Counted from the stretch's first letter, positions 1-10,186 are shown. The stretch: DNA of 64,000 nt from Duganella lactea (GCF_009857505.1 NZ_WWCP01000007.1:62001-126000), one strand, 5' to 3'. The notes: a model not told the origin generated them from the letters alone. Program-made: numbers and translations.

Positions 1-1038
1 CTGCTCGACAACGACACCGTGCTGGGCTCGTTCGCCATGTACTACAAGGAGGTGCGCGCGCCGCAGGACGAGGAACGCTACCTGATCCACACCGCCACCC
101 ACCTGGCCGGCATCGCCATCGCCCGCACCCGGCGCGAAGAGGAACTGCTGCGCCACCGCGAGCATCTGGAAGACCTGGTGACCGCGCGCACCGCCGAACT
201 GCGCCAGGCCAAGGAAGAAGCCGAACACGCCAACGAAGAACTGAGCACCGCGCTGGACAACCTCAGCATGACGCAGGAGGAACTGGTACGGCGCGACAAG
301 CTGGCCGCGCTCGGCGCGCTGGTGGCCGGCGTCGCGCACGAACTGAACACGCCGATCGGCAACGCCCTGACCGTGGCCGGCAGCATGAGCGAGCGCACCA
401 ACGAACTGCGCCGCGACCTCGACGCCGGCTTGCGCAAATCGGTGCTGGCCGTATATCTGGAACAGGCGGCCAGCGCCGACGAGATCATGCTGCGCAACCT
501 GAACCGTGCCGCCGCGCTGGTCGACAGTTTCAAGCGGATCGCCGTCGACGGCGCCGCCAGCCAGCGCGGCCGCTTCAAGCTGGGCGACGTGGTGGCGCAA
601 CTGCTGCAATCCTTGCAGGCGGAACTGAACCGGCGCCAACTCGATCTGATCGAGGACGTCGAGCACTGGCAGGAAATGGACAGCTACCCCGGCCTGCTGA
701 CACAGGCGCTGCACCACCTGATCGACAACAGCATGGTGCACGCCTTTGACGCGCGCCCCAAGGAGCGCGGCAGCATCACGCTGTCGGCGCACGACAGCGG
801 CAATGGCGAAATCGTCATCACGCTAAGCGATAACGGCGCCGGCATCGCCGAGGCCGACTTGCCGCGCATCTACGATCCCTTCTTCACCACGCGCATGGGC
901 GCCGGCGGCTCCGGACTGGGTCTGTACATTACACACAACATCGTCACCGGCGTGCTGGGCGGGCGCATCGAGGTGGCCAGCACGCCCGGCCATGGCACCA
1001 GCGTCCTGCTGCGCTTGCCCAAGGTGGCGCCGCTGTAG
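1..1038 (+). CDS. Sensor histidine kinase, 3' part (runs off left edge)
   Basis: The reading frame is open from base 1, so the start lies outside the window; about 345 residues are visible. The first 40 residues look like the end of a GAF sensor domain. A charged coiled coil (about 45-95) follows, then a HisKA-type dimerisation helix with the likely phospho-acceptor His at visible residue 113 in VAHELNTP. The C-terminal third is a HATPase_c domain, with N box (HHLIDNS), G1 (DNGAGI) and G2 (GSGLGLYI) all present, so it should autophosphorylate. No response regulator follows; the next gene is a diguanylate cyclase read in the same direction after 96 bp. The signal it senses cannot be told. The family call is firm. 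Confidence 0.9.
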   Translation: MLDNDTVLGSFAMYYKEVRAPQDEERYLIHTATHLAGIAIARTRREEELLRHREHLEDLVTARTAELRQAKEEAEHANEELSTALDNLSMTQEELVRRDKLAALGALVAGVAHELNTPIGNALTVAGSMSERTNELRRDLDAGLRKSVLAVYLEQAASADEIMLRNLNRAAALVDSFKRIAVDGAASQRGRFKLGDVVAQLLQSLQAELNRRQLDLIEDVEHWQEMDSYPGLLTQALHHLIDNSMVHAFDARPKERGSITLSAHDSGNGEIVITLSDNGAGIAEADLPRIYDPFFTTRMGAGGSGLGLYITHNIVTGVLGGRIEVASTPGHGTSVLLRLPKVAPL

Positions 1039-1134
1039 CATTCGCGAACTTTTTTCCGGCCCCTAATTGTTGCAGTCGTATAATGTACCTTAACAGACCG
1101 GCAAGGCAGCTGGCCTTTAGCGGAGAGACGCGCC

Positions 1135-2292
1135 ATGCCCCCCATCCCCGTTCCGTCCAGGACAATCCGAGTGGCACCCCTGCGGTGCGAGTTCCTCGAC
1201 GCCAAGACAGAAAACGATTTCCTCCAGCATCAGCTGCGGATGACGCAGGGCCAGTTGCGCATCAGCTTCCTGTTGTGCTTGCTGTTCTACCTGTGTTTCG
1301 CGTTTAGCGACCTGATCTGGATCGGCTACGACTGGAAAACCGCTTGGCTGATCGGCACCCGGATCGCCGTGGCCGTCATCGTGCTGAGCTGCCTGGCGTT
1401 GCTGAAGCGGCGACCGGACTCGATTCCGTTCACGCGGGTGGCCGCCAACATCGTGGAGGTGACCGGCACGGCCGGCTTCCTGCTGATCGCCGCGCTGCGG
1501 CCGAGCGAGTTCTTGCTGCACGCGATTTCGATGTCCATCACCATCATCGTGCTGTACATCTACATTCCCAACCGGCTGCTCTACGCGGCGGCGATCGCGG
1601 CGCTCGCCACGCTGGTGTTCATCGGGCTGGCCGGCTGGCTGGGCGGCATCGGCGGCATCGCGCTGCCGACCATGGCGGCGTTGCTGGCCCTGGCCAACCT
1701 GTTCGGCTACGTGGCGGCGCGGCGCTACCAGATCCTGTGGCGCGAGGAGTACAGCGCCCAGATGGTGCTGAAAAACCTGTCGGTGCGCGACCCGCTGACC
1801 GGCTGCTACAACCGCCGCCACCTGCACGAGCAACTGCTGGAAACCGAAATCTCGCGCGCCCAGCGCTACCGGCTGAGCCTGACCGTCATCATGTGCGACC
1901 TCGACCACTTCAAGGCCGTCAACGACACCTATGGACACGACGGCGGCGATGTCGTGCTGCAGCACTTCGCCGCCCTGCTGCAGGCGATGACGCGGGATAA
2001 CATCGACAGCGTGGTGCGCTACGGCGGGGAAGAGTTCCTGCTGATCCTGCCGGAGACCGATCTGGCCGGCGGCGAACTGCTGGCCGAACGGCTGCGCCAC
2101 ACCATGGCCTCCCAACCGGTGGAACACGACGGGCAGCGGATCACGGTGACGGCCAGTTTCGGCGTGGCCAGCGTGGATTTTGGCAGCGCGCCGCCCGCCG
2201 CCCGACTCAACATGATCGCGGCCGCCGACGATTTGCTGTACGCTGCGAAAAACAGCGGCCGCAATCGCGTCCGCGCCCAACAACTGGCCTAG
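1135..2292 (+). CDS. Membrane-anchored diguanylate cyclase (GGDEF)
   Basis: Makes cyclic di-GMP from two GTP at the inner membrane. The 385-residue protein has a short N-terminal cytosolic stretch, about six hydrophobic helices (residues 40-200), then a GGDEF domain (about 215-380). The active-site motif is GGEEF at about residue 297, compatible with activity. The product-inhibition site (RxxD five residues before GGEEF) reads DNID, so feedback inhibition through this site is probably lost. The ATG at 1135 has GGAGAG about 9 bp upstream. A TATAAT at 1079-1084 is a plausible -10, but no good -35 is seen. The following small exported protein starts 8 bp after its stop. Confidence 0.92.
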   Translation: MPPIPVPSRTIRVAPLRCEFLDAKTENDFLQHQLRMTQGQLRISFLLCLLFYLCFAFSDLIWIGYDWKTAWLIGTRIAVAVIVLSCLALLKRRPDSIPFTRVAANIVEVTGTAGFLLIAALRPSEFLLHAISMSITIIVLYIYIPNRLLYAAAIAALATLVFIGLAGWLGGIGGIALPTMAALLALANLFGYVAARRYQILWREEYSAQMVLKNLSVRDPLTGCYNRRHLHEQLLETEISRAQRYRLSLTVIMCDLDHFKAVNDTYGHDGGDVVLQHFAALLQAMTRDNIDSVVRYGGEEFLLILPETDLAGGELLAERLRHTMASQPVEHDGQRITVTASFGVASVDFGSAPPAARLNMIAAADDLLYAAKNSGRNRVRAQQLA

Positions 2293-2300
2293 CCTAAAGC

Positions 2301-2507
2301 ATGAACAAAATTGCACCGCGCGCGCTGATCATCGCGCTTCTGCTGCACTGCGGCAGCCTGACCGCCGAGCCGGCGCCCTGGTGGAAATGGCGCAGCAAAA
2401 TCGATGGCAAGCTGGTCTGCTCGCAGACGCCGCTGGGGCCGGGCTGGGACAAGGCCTACGGCCCGTTCCGCGATGGTCGTTGCGAGAAGTTAATTGTTAT
2501 ACGATAA
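2301..2507 (+). CDS. Small exported protein of unknown function (68 aa)
   Basis: I do not recognise a family. The first ~22 residues form a Sec signal peptide (MNKIAPRALIIALLLHCGS then LTAEP), leaving a mature peptide of about 45 residues rich in Trp and Lys with two Cys that could form a disulfide. It begins 8 bp after the cyclase stop and is probably co-transcribed with it. Its last codons overlap the proposed promoter of the phasin gene. There is no strong Shine-Dalgarno sequence, but the signal peptide and clean start support it as real. Confidence 0.6.
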   Translation: MNKIAPRALIIALLLHCGSLTAEPAPWWKWRSKIDGKLVCSQTPLGPGWDKAYGPFRDGRCEKLIVIR

Positions 2508-2508
2508 T
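2480..2508 (+). promoter_or_regulatory. Putative sigma-70 promoter of the phasin gene
   Basis: TTGCGA at 2480-2485 and GATAAT at 2503-2508 are separated by exactly 17 bp. The -10 sits at the stop of the small exported protein and the start site would be near 2515, giving a ~65-nt leader with a strong AGGAG before the phasin ATG. Inferred from sequence only. Confidence 0.4.
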
Positions 2509-2578
2509 CAAACCATAAAAACACGGGAAACCGGAATCGCTGCAAGCTGCATCCCTACATTTTTCATGAGGAGACTGT

Positions 2579-3124
2579 ATGTTTACGAATCCCGAACAAT
2601 TTGCCAACGCCACCAAGACGTTGTTTGAATTCCAGCTCGAAACCTTCAACACGCTGACCAGCAAGACCGTGCAAGGCGTCGAGCAAGTCATCGCGCTGAA
2701 TATGGCCACGGCCAAAAACCAGTTGCAGGAGGGCTTGGCGGCCGGTAAGGAAATCAGCCAGGCCAGCGACGCCAAGACGGCGCTCAAGCTGGCCGCCGAC
2801 CAGGTGCAGCCCGGCGTGGCCAGCGCCGCCACCTACCAGCAGCAGCTGGGCGACATCATCGCCGAGATCCGCGAGGAATTTACCCGCGCCGCCGACGCGC
2901 ATGTGGTCGAGGCCAGGAACAATCTGAGCGCGCTGATTCATGATGTCACGAAGAATGTGCGTCCTGGTTCGGAGAACGCGGTGCAGATCGTCAAGACCGC
3001 GATCGATAACGCCTTTGCCGGCTATGAGCAGGTGACCAAGGCAACCAAGCAGGCGGTGGAGGCGGTGGAGGCAGAGATTAGCAAGGCCAACACGATCGTC
3101 GCCCAGAAGGCTGCCGGCAAATAG
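2579..3124 (+). CDS. phaP: Phasin family protein (polyhydroxyalkanoate granule coat)
   Basis: A 181-residue phasin. Such proteins coat polyhydroxyalkanoate granules in the cytoplasm and control their size and number. The sequence begins with MFTNPEQFANATKTLFEFQLETF, the usual opening of the betaproteobacterial phasin_2 family, followed by long amphipathic helices without Cys or membrane segments. The ATG is preceded by AGGAG at ideal spacing. It is monocistronic: its own promoter lies upstream and an SOS-type operator starts a new unit 45 bp downstream. A second, divergent phasin gene lies at 40777-41268. The symbol follows common usage. Confidence 0.9.
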   Translation: MFTNPEQFANATKTLFEFQLETFNTLTSKTVQGVEQVIALNMATAKNQLQEGLAAGKEISQASDAKTALKLAADQVQPGVASAATYQQQLGDIIAEIREEFTRAADAHVVEARNNLSALIHDVTKNVRPGSENAVQIVKTAIDNAFAGYEQVTKATKQAVEAVEAEISKANTIVAQKAAGK

Positions 3125-3168
3125 TTTTTCGTGCTTTTTGCTGTGCAAGCGGGGCTTAACGCGATACA

Positions 3169-3184
3169 CTGTACATAAATACAG
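3169..3184 (+). promoter_or_regulatory. LexA (SOS) box upstream of the nuclease-helicase operon
   Basis: CTGTACATAAATACAG fits the gamma/betaproteobacterial LexA consensus CTGT-N8-ACAG, with an AT-rich core. It ends 25 bp before the ATG of the VRR-NUC gene and overlaps the likely -10 region (TACACT or TAAATA). Seen directly; LexA control is inferred and is consistent with the repair functions downstream. Confidence 0.7.
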
Positions 3185-3209
3185 TTAATCTCGCGTCCGC
3201 CCCGCTGCA

Positions 3210-4850
3210 ATGATCAAAGTCCTGGAAAATCCGTTCTATTATCTGGAGAATTTCCACCAGGTGCTGGTGTGGATCGGCGAACGCTATGACGATCTGCTGA
3301 CCACCGACGAACGTCATTTCCTCGCTGCCTTCCCTGCCCTGCCGCAACCGTCACGCGCGCTGTTCGCGCGCATGGTCATGCGCAAGGGAACGGTGTTCCG
3401 CGCCAGTAAGCTGGTCTACGCCGAAATCGGCAGCACGCATGAGGCGGCCCGTCCGCTGGCGGAGCTCGGCCTGATCGAAGACGATCCGCCACTGTGTCTG
3501 GACGAATTGTTCGATCTGCTGCAGAAGCCGGAAATCGCCAAGGTGTTCCAGTTGGGCGCCCACGTCAGGCATCTGCGCAAGGCCGAGCAGCTGGAAGCGC
3601 TGCGCGAGCAATATGACGGCGCGCACCGCTTTTCCGGCTGGTACGCCAATTCCGGCGACCACGTCTACCGCAACCTGACGCAAGCGCTGTGCGACCGCCT
3701 GCGTCTGATCTTCTTCGGCAACTACCATCAGGACTGGACCGAGTTCGTGTTGTCCGACCTCGGCATTTATCAGTACGAGAAAGTCGCGTTCTCGCCGGCA
3801 GCGCGCGGCTTCCGCAGCCGCCGCGACATCGATGACTTCCTCGCCATACACCGCTGCCACGAGCGCTTCGCCGAGGGCGCGGCGCCGGCCGCCATCATCG
3901 CCGACCTGCCGCCCTGCGCCGAGGACAACGAATGGCTGCGCAGCCGCCGCAGCAAGCTGGTGTTCGCCATCGCCCAGCACCTCGAAAAATTGCGCGACTG
4001 GCCGGCCGCCCACGCGTTGTACGCCGATTGCGACTATCCCGGCGCCCGCGCGCGCACCATCCGCGTGCTGGAAAAAAACGCCCAGCCGCGCGAGGCGTTC
4101 GAGCTGCTGCAAACCGCCATGCAGGCGCCGGAGAGCGAGGCAGAACGCCAGCAACTGCTGCGCATGGCGCCGCGTCTGGCGCGCAAGCTGGGCCACGCCA
4201 AACCGCCGCCGGTGACGCCGGCGCAAGCCACCCGCATCGACCTGAGCCTGCCGCCACCGGCGCTGGAGAATTACGTCGAGTTCGTCGTGCGCGACCACCT
4301 GAGCCGCGACGATGCGCCGGTCTACTACGTCGAAAACGCGCTGATGAATTCGCTGTTCGGCCTGCTGTGCTGGGACGCGGTGTTCTCGCCGATACCAGGC
4401 GCGTTCTTCCATCCGTATCATCGTGGCCCGGCCGATCTGCACAGCGCCGATTTCCAGCGCCGCCGCGCGCTGGCGTTCAGCGCCGCGCTGGCCCAGCTCG
4501 ACGGCGAGCATTACCGCGCCACCATCCGCGCCAATTACGCCGCCAAGTACGGCATCCAGTCGCCCTTCCTGTATTGGGAAGCGATCGATGAGGATCTGCT
4601 CGACCTGGCGCTGGATTGCATTCCGCCGCTGCACCTGAAGCGCGCGTTTGAACGCATCCTGCTCGACATCAAATCCAACCGCAGCGGCTTCCCCGATCTG
4701 ATTCAGTTCTGGCCGGCCGAGCGCCGCTACAACATGATCGAAGTGAAGGGCCCGGGCGACCGCCTACAGGACAACCAGCTGCGTTGGATCGAATACTGCG
4801 CGGCGCACGAGATGCCGGTCTCGGTCTGCTATCTGCAATGGGCGGCATGA
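3210..4850 (+). CDS. VRR-NUC domain nuclease, bacterial FAN1-like
   Basis: A 546-residue protein with the layout of bacterial FAN1: an N-terminal helical/SAP-like DNA-binding part starting at FYYLENF, a TPR-like middle (about 240-330), and a C-terminal VRR-NUC domain (about 430-546). The nuclease signature EVKGPGDRLQDNQ lies near residue 511, with E-x-K as metal and catalytic residues and a preceding Asp in SGFPDLI. FAN1 enzymes are structure-specific 5' flap nucleases that process interstrand crosslinks. Its stop overlaps the start of the helicase gene (ATGA), implying translational coupling. The start ATG lacks a clear Shine-Dalgarno sequence but lies just behind a LexA box. Confidence 0.9.
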   Translation: MIKVLENPFYYLENFHQVLVWIGERYDDLLTTDERHFLAAFPALPQPSRALFARMVMRKGTVFRASKLVYAEIGSTHEAARPLAELGLIEDDPPLCLDELFDLLQKPEIAKVFQLGAHVRHLRKAEQLEALREQYDGAHRFSGWYANSGDHVYRNLTQALCDRLRLIFFGNYHQDWTEFVLSDLGIYQYEKVAFSPAARGFRSRRDIDDFLAIHRCHERFAEGAAPAAIIADLPPCAEDNEWLRSRRSKLVFAIAQHLEKLRDWPAAHALYADCDYPGARARTIRVLEKNAQPREAFELLQTAMQAPESEAERQQLLRMAPRLARKLGHAKPPPVTPAQATRIDLSLPPPALENYVEFVVRDHLSRDDAPVYYVENALMNSLFGLLCWDAVFSPIPGAFFHPYHRGPADLHSADFQRRRALAFSAALAQLDGEHYRATIRANYAAKYGIQSPFLYWEAIDEDLLDLALDCIPPLHLKRAFERILLDIKSNRSGFPDLIQFWPAERRYNMIEVKGPGDRLQDNQLRWIEYCAAHEMPVSVCYLQWAA

Positions 4851-7204
4851 CGCATCCGGCCCGCTACACCGTCACCGTGCGCGCGTTGTGCGAGTTCACC
4901 GCCAAGACCGGCGACCTCGATCTGCGCTTCACGCCCTCGCCCACCGCGCAGGAAGGCATCGCCGGTCATGGCGTGGTCACCGCGCGCCGCGACGACGATT
5001 ACCAGACCGAGATCTCCCTGTCCGGCGATTTCGGCCCGCTGCACGTGCGCGGCCGCGCCGACGGCTACGACAGCCGCGCCAACCGGCTGGAAGAAATCAA
5101 AACCTATCGTGGCGACTTGAAGAAAATGCCGGACAACCAGCGCGCGCTGCACTGGGCGCAGGTTCGCATCTACGGCCACCTGCTGTGCAAGGATCGCGGT
5201 CTGCAAAAGATCCGCCTGGCGCTGGTCTACTTCGACATCGGCAGCCAGAAGGAAACCGCGCTGCACGAAGACCGTACCGCCGCCGACCTGCAAGCGGGCT
5301 TCGAGCAGCAGTGCGGCCTGTTCCTGCAATGGGCGCAACAGGAGATGGCACACCGCGCGCAACGCGACCTGCAATTGAAGGCGATGCGCTTCTCCTACGG
5401 CGACTTCCGTCCCGGCCAGCGCCAGTTGGCGGAAGCCATGTACCGCGCCAGCAAGCGCCAGGTATGCCTGCTGGCGCAAGCGCCGACCGGCATCGGCAAG
5501 ACCGTCGGCAGCCTGTTCCCGATGCTGAAGGCCAGCGCCGAACATGGCGTCGACAAGATCTTCTTTCTCGCCGCGAAAACCTCGGGCCGGCAGATGGCGC
5601 TCGACGCGGTGGACCTGATCCGCACAGGCGCGCCGCTGGTGCCGTTGCGCACATTGGAACTGGCGGCCAAGAGCACCGCCTGCGTCAATCCGGACAAGGC
5701 CTGCCACGGCGAATCCTGTCCGCTGGCCAAAGGCTTCTATGACCGTGTGCCGGCCGCGCGCGACTCGGGGCTGGCCATCATGGCGCCGTCGGACAGCGGC
5801 CACGCACCGCCGTCGCTGGACCGCGACACGCTGCGCGCCATCGCGCTGGCGCACAACGTCTGCCCGTATTACCTGAGCAGCGAAATGGCGCGCTGGTGCG
5901 ACATCGTCATCGGCGATTACAACTACTATTTCGACAGCAGCGCCATGTTGTACAGTCTGACGCAACTCAACGACTGGAAGGTCAACGTGCTGGTGGACGA
6001 GGCGCACAACATGGTGTCCCGCGCGCGCAAGATGTACTCGGCCGACATGGAGCACGACAGCCTGCGCCTGCTGCGCAAGATCGTTCCCGATGAACTGAAA
6101 AAGCCGCTGGACCGCGTGCACAAGCAATGGAATCAGCTGGAGAAGGAGCAGACGTCCGACTATCAGTCCTACGCCGAGCTGCCGGATAAATTCATGGGCG
6201 CCTTGCAGACCGCGTCCACCGCCATTTCGGATTACATGGCCGATCATCCGGGCTATGTGGAGCCTGACCTGCAAAGCTTCTACTTCAACGCGCTGATGTT
6301 CGCGCGACTGGCGGAAAGCTTCGGCGATCACGCGCTGTTCGATATCGAGAAAGCGCCGGGTGCCCGCGCCAGCAACAGCAACTCGGTGCTCTGCATCCGC
6401 AATATCGTGCCGGCGCCGCACCTGAAGCCGCGCTTTGAAAGCACGCACGCCACGGCGTTGTTCTCGGCCACACTCAGTCCCTGGAACTACTTCGGCGACA
6501 TGCTCGGCATGCCGGAGACCACGGCGTGGGTGGATGTCGAATCACCATTCGTGGCAGAACAGTTGTCGGTGCAGGTGGCGTCGCACATCTCCACGCGCTA
6601 CGCGCACCGCCAGCAATCGCTGCGCCCCATCGCGGAGCTGATGGGCAGACAGTACGCGGCGCAGCGCGGCAACTACCTCGCCTTCTTCAGCAGCTTCGAT
6701 TACATGGAGAAGGCCGCCAACCAGTTCAGCGAGCTGCATCCGGACGTGCCGGTGTGGCGCCAGTCGCGCCGCATGGATGAGGCGGAGCGGGCGCGCTTCC
6801 TTGAACGCTTTACGCTCGACAGCGAAGGCATCGGCTTTGCGGTGCTGGGTGGCTCGTTCGGCGAAGGCGTGGACTTGCCGGGCGCGCGGCTGATCGGCGC
6901 GTTCGTCGCCACGCTCGGCCTCCCGCAAATCAACCCGGTCAATGAACAGATCCGCGCGCGCATGGAGACGATCTTCGGCTCCGGCTACGACTACACCTAC
7001 ACCTATCCCGGCATGCAGAAAGTGGTGCAGGCGGCGGGACGCGTGATCCGCACCACGTCCGACCGCGGCACCGTCCACCTGATCGACGACCGTTTCGGCC
7101 GCCCCGAGATTCAGGAACTGATGCCGGCCTGGTGGCGCATCGAGATTCAGCGGCAAGATACGGATATCATGGCAGCATCTCAACCAAACCGGAGCCTGTC
7201 ATGA
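4847..7204 (+). CDS. XPD/DinG-type FeS DNA helicase with N-terminal PD-(D/E)XK domain
   Basis: A 785-residue superfamily 2 helicase. The start at 4847 overlaps the previous stop as ATGA; an in-frame ATG at 4838 is the alternative. Residues 1-190 carry a Cas4/RecB-like nuclease fold: GRADGY, EEIKTY (E-x-K) and a late QxxxY in AQVRIY. Motif I is APTGIGKT at about 212 and motif II is DEAH at about 383. Four cysteines between (three near 278-292, one near 339) fit the FeS-cluster domain of XPD enzymes. Motif VI reads QAAGRVIRT near 728. It probably unwinds DNA 5' to 3' and may also cut it, in partnership with the FAN1-like nuclease. Confidence 0.9.
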   Translation: MTHPARYTVTVRALCEFTAKTGDLDLRFTPSPTAQEGIAGHGVVTARRDDDYQTEISLSGDFGPLHVRGRADGYDSRANRLEEIKTYRGDLKKMPDNQRALHWAQVRIYGHLLCKDRGLQKIRLALVYFDIGSQKETALHEDRTAADLQAGFEQQCGLFLQWAQQEMAHRAQRDLQLKAMRFSYGDFRPGQRQLAEAMYRASKRQVCLLAQAPTGIGKTVGSLFPMLKASAEHGVDKIFFLAAKTSGRQMALDAVDLIRTGAPLVPLRTLELAAKSTACVNPDKACHGESCPLAKGFYDRVPAARDSGLAIMAPSDSGHAPPSLDRDTLRAIALAHNVCPYYLSSEMARWCDIVIGDYNYYFDSSAMLYSLTQLNDWKVNVLVDEAHNMVSRARKMYSADMEHDSLRLLRKIVPDELKKPLDRVHKQWNQLEKEQTSDYQSYAELPDKFMGALQTASTAISDYMADHPGYVEPDLQSFYFNALMFARLAESFGDHALFDIEKAPGARASNSNSVLCIRNIVPAPHLKPRFESTHATALFSATLSPWNYFGDMLGMPETTAWVDVESPFVAEQLSVQVASHISTRYAHRQQSLRPIAELMGRQYAAQRGNYLAFFSSFDYMEKAANQFSELHPDVPVWRQSRRMDEAERARFLERFTLDSEGIGFAVLGGSFGEGVDLPGARLIGAFVATLGLPQINPVNEQIRARMETIFGSGYDYTYTYPGMQKVVQAAGRVIRTTSDRGTVHLIDDRFGRPEIQELMPAWWRIEIQRQDTDIMAASQPNRSLS

Positions 7205-7654
7205 AAAAACTGGGGATACTGTTATTGGCACTGATGGGCATGGCCCACGCGGCAGACGACACCTCGCTCACCGCCACCATCGCCAGGCTGGACACGGAAA
7301 TGTTCAACGCCTTCAATACCTGCGACAAGCCGGGACAACTGGATAAATACGCCAGCTACTTCGATCCGAATATCGAGTTCTATCACGATAACGGCGGCGT
7401 CACCTGGACGCGCGACGTGATGATCGCGCAAACGAAGAATTACGTCTGCGGCAAATATCGCCGCGAGCTGGTGCCGGGCAGCCTGAAAGTATCGCCGGTG
7501 AAGGACTTCGGCGCCATCGCCACCGGCTCGCACACCTTCTGCCAATTGGGCGGCAGCAAATGCGAAGGCATCGCCGAATTCACCCTGGTCTGGCGCCTGC
7601 GCGACAACACCTGGCAAGTCACCCGCGCCCTCAGCTACGGCCACCGCGCCGCGG

Positions 7655-7665
<11 letters not shown>
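7201..7665 (+). CDS. Exported NTF2-like / DUF4440 domain protein
   Basis: A 154-residue protein. The start at 7201 is chosen because the ATG overlaps the helicase stop (ATGA), has GGAG upstream, and opens a clean signal peptide (MKKLGILLLALMGMAHA, cleavage before ADD). The mature part resembles the SnoaL/DUF4440 cone-shaped fold, often a small-ligand pocket or enzyme (DTEMFNAFNTCD at the start, W-x-V-T-R-A-L-S-Y-G-H at the end). Its placement behind two DNA-repair genes is odd for a periplasmic protein and may only reflect co-transcription. The 3' end overlaps the convergent LytTR regulator gene by 11 bp. Specific function unknown. Confidence 0.75.
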
Positions 7666-8386
<721 letters not shown>

Positions 8387-8390
8387 TGCT

Positions 8391-9470
8391 CTACTCCCCT
8401 CGTTCGCTCGTTTGCGCGGGTATGGTGATGTCCACGCCAAAGCTCTTTTCCTTGCGGCCCCAGTGGATGCCGGCTTCGTGTTTGTAGGCGCCGGCCAGAC
8501 GCTGGCGCACGTTGGTCAGGCCGATGCCGTGGCCTTCGCCGCGAATCGACGCCATGTCCTCATCCACCGGATTGCTCACGCTGATCTGCAGGATTGAACC
8601 GGCGCGCCGGGCGCTGATGCGCACCGTGCCGCCCTCCGGCATATTGCAGATGCCGTGCTTGACGGCGTTCTCCACCAGCGGCTGGATGATCATCGGCGGC
8701 ACCATGCACCGCGCCGCGTCCTCGCCGATATCCTCCTCCACCAGCAGCCGCTCGCCAAAGCGCACCTGCTCGATCGCCAGGAAGTGGCGAATCAACACCA
8801 TCTCCTCGCCCAGCGTGACCTTCTTGTGCGCCTCCATGCCCAGGCTCTGACGGAAGAAACTCGCCAGTTCCAGCGTCATGCGCCGCGCCGCCTTCGGGTC
8901 CTGCGAGGTCAGCGCGCTAATCGAATTGAGGCTGTTGAACAGAAAGTGCGGATCGATTTGCGTGCGCAGCATGCGCAACTCGGCCTCCTGTGCCATCAAC
9001 AGCGATTCCAGTTCGCGCTGCTCGGCGTTCTTGGCGCGGACAAATTCAATCACCAGATAATGCAGCGCCGCCGCGAAGCCGTACAGCAGCACGCCCAGCA
9101 CCACGATCAACACCGACAGCTGCGGCGTGATCACAATCCCGCTCCATTCAACCCCCGGCACCAGACACAGTGCGTTCCACAGGTTACCGATAATCAGCCA
9201 CAGGAAGCCCGATGCCAGCGCCGCCACCGTCAGCACCAGCGCGATCTGCCCCGGCCGGCGGCTGCCCAGCGGATAGGCGCGGCACAGGTAGAACGCCGAA
9301 TAGCCGGTGGCGAACGCGTACTCCAGGTTCACCGGTATCGAAAACAGCATGGCGTTGGCCAGCGGCGTGTCGCTGGCCAACCAGATCACGCCGCCCAGCG
9401 CCACGCCAAGGAACAGCCACACCAGCAGATAGACGATCAGCCCGCGCCGGGTGGAGGACAATTCCAGCAT
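8391..9470 (-). CDS. LytS/YehU-type sensor histidine kinase
   Basis: A 359-residue inner-membrane kinase. Four hydrophobic helices occupy roughly residues 10-32, 38-63, 75-97 and 115-140 with almost no periplasmic loops, suggesting intramembrane sensing. The His_kinase domain follows with the phospho-acceptor H175 in QIDPHFLFNSLNS. The ATPase domain contains PPMIIQPLVENAVKHG (N box) and GHGIGLTNVRQRL (G2). It is cotranscribed with the LytTR regulator (4-bp gap), and its start overlaps by one base the stop of the LiaF-like gene upstream. A likely partner of the LiaF-like protein by analogy with LiaF-LiaS control in Firmicutes. Confidence 0.92.
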   Translation of the reverse strand: MLELSSTRRGLIVYLLVWLFLGVALGGVIWLASDTPLANAMLFSIPVNLEYAFATGYSAFYLCRAYPLGSRRPGQIALVLTVAALASGFLWLIIGNLWNALCLVPGVEWSGIVITPQLSVLIVVLGVLLYGFAAALHYLVIEFVRAKNAEQRELESLLMAQEAELRMLRTQIDPHFLFNSLNSISALTSQDPKAARRMTLELASFFRQSLGMEAHKKVTLGEEMVLIRHFLAIEQVRFGERLLVEEDIGEDAARCMVPPMIIQPLVENAVKHGICNMPEGGTVRISARRAGSILQISVSNPVDEDMASIRGEGHGIGLTNVRQRLAGAYKHEAGIHWGRKEKSFGVDITIPAQTSERGE

Positions 9471-10186
9471 CAGTTACGCACTTCCACGCCGCCCATGATG
9501 ACGTAGCCGCGCAGGATCAGCCGTTTCGGCACGCTGCCGGCGGCCGGTGGCATGGTCTTCTCTTCAAAGCCCCCCATGATCGGCGTGCCTTCCAGCAGCA
9601 CGATCCAGTCCACCGGCACCTTGATGGTGATGCCGCCGCAGAAGGCGAACAGGTTCAGCACCGCGTCGCCGTTGATCGACGCCTGCCGCAGATCGAGATC
9701 GCTGCCGCCCATGATGGCGGTGATTTCGCCGCCACGAAAATCCTGCGACAGCACGCGGTTCTTGTGGGCGCCCATGATGGCGGTGATGTTGATCACGTTG
9801 TCCGAGCTATCCTTGTCCAGCGATAGCCCGTCCTGCTGCGGCGACGCGCGCTGCATGGTGGATTTGATCACCACCGCCACGCCGGCGCCGATCAGCAGCA
9901 GCGGCCACAAGGTGCGCCAGTCGATGTGGAGAAAACCGAGGGACTTCAGCATGATCAGCGCGCCCACCACAATCAGCGCGCCGCCGACGATCACGCCGGA
10001 CTGCGTGCGGGTCTGCAGCACTTTCAGGATGCCGACGCCGATCAGCACCGTCGGCACGATGTGGACGCGCAGGTCCAGGTCCACCCAGCCCAGGTTATCC
10101 AGCAAAAACAGCATGCCGATACCGATGACGAACAGGCCGATGATCATCTGCGTGGCGGGATTGCGCTCGCGGCGGTGGCTTTTCAT
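9470..10186 (-). CDS. LiaF-like membrane protein (cell-wall stress sensor family)
   Basis: A 238-residue protein. The start at 10186 overlaps the previous stop (ATGA). Four hydrophobic helices occupy residues 10-110 (LiaF transmembrane region / DUF5668). A soluble C-terminal LiaF-like beta domain follows, with repeated Gly-rich turns: ITAIMGAHKN, ITAIMGGSDLD, EGTPIMGGFEE and YVIMGGVEVRN. In Bacillus, LiaF holds the kinase LiaS off until the envelope is stressed. Here the gene sits directly before a LytS-type kinase, so a similar negative role is plausible but unproven in this lineage. Confidence 0.85.
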   Translation of the reverse strand: MKSHRRERNPATQMIIGLFVIGIGMLFLLDNLGWVDLDLRVHIVPTVLIGVGILKVLQTRTQSGVIVGGALIVVGALIMLKSLGFLHIDWRTLWPLLLIGAGVAVVIKSTMQRASPQQDGLSLDKDSSDNVINITAIMGAHKNRVLSQDFRGGEITAIMGGSDLDLRQASINGDAVLNLFAFCGGITIKVPVDWIVLLEGTPIMGGFEEKTMPPAAGSVPKRLILRGYVIMGGVEVRN

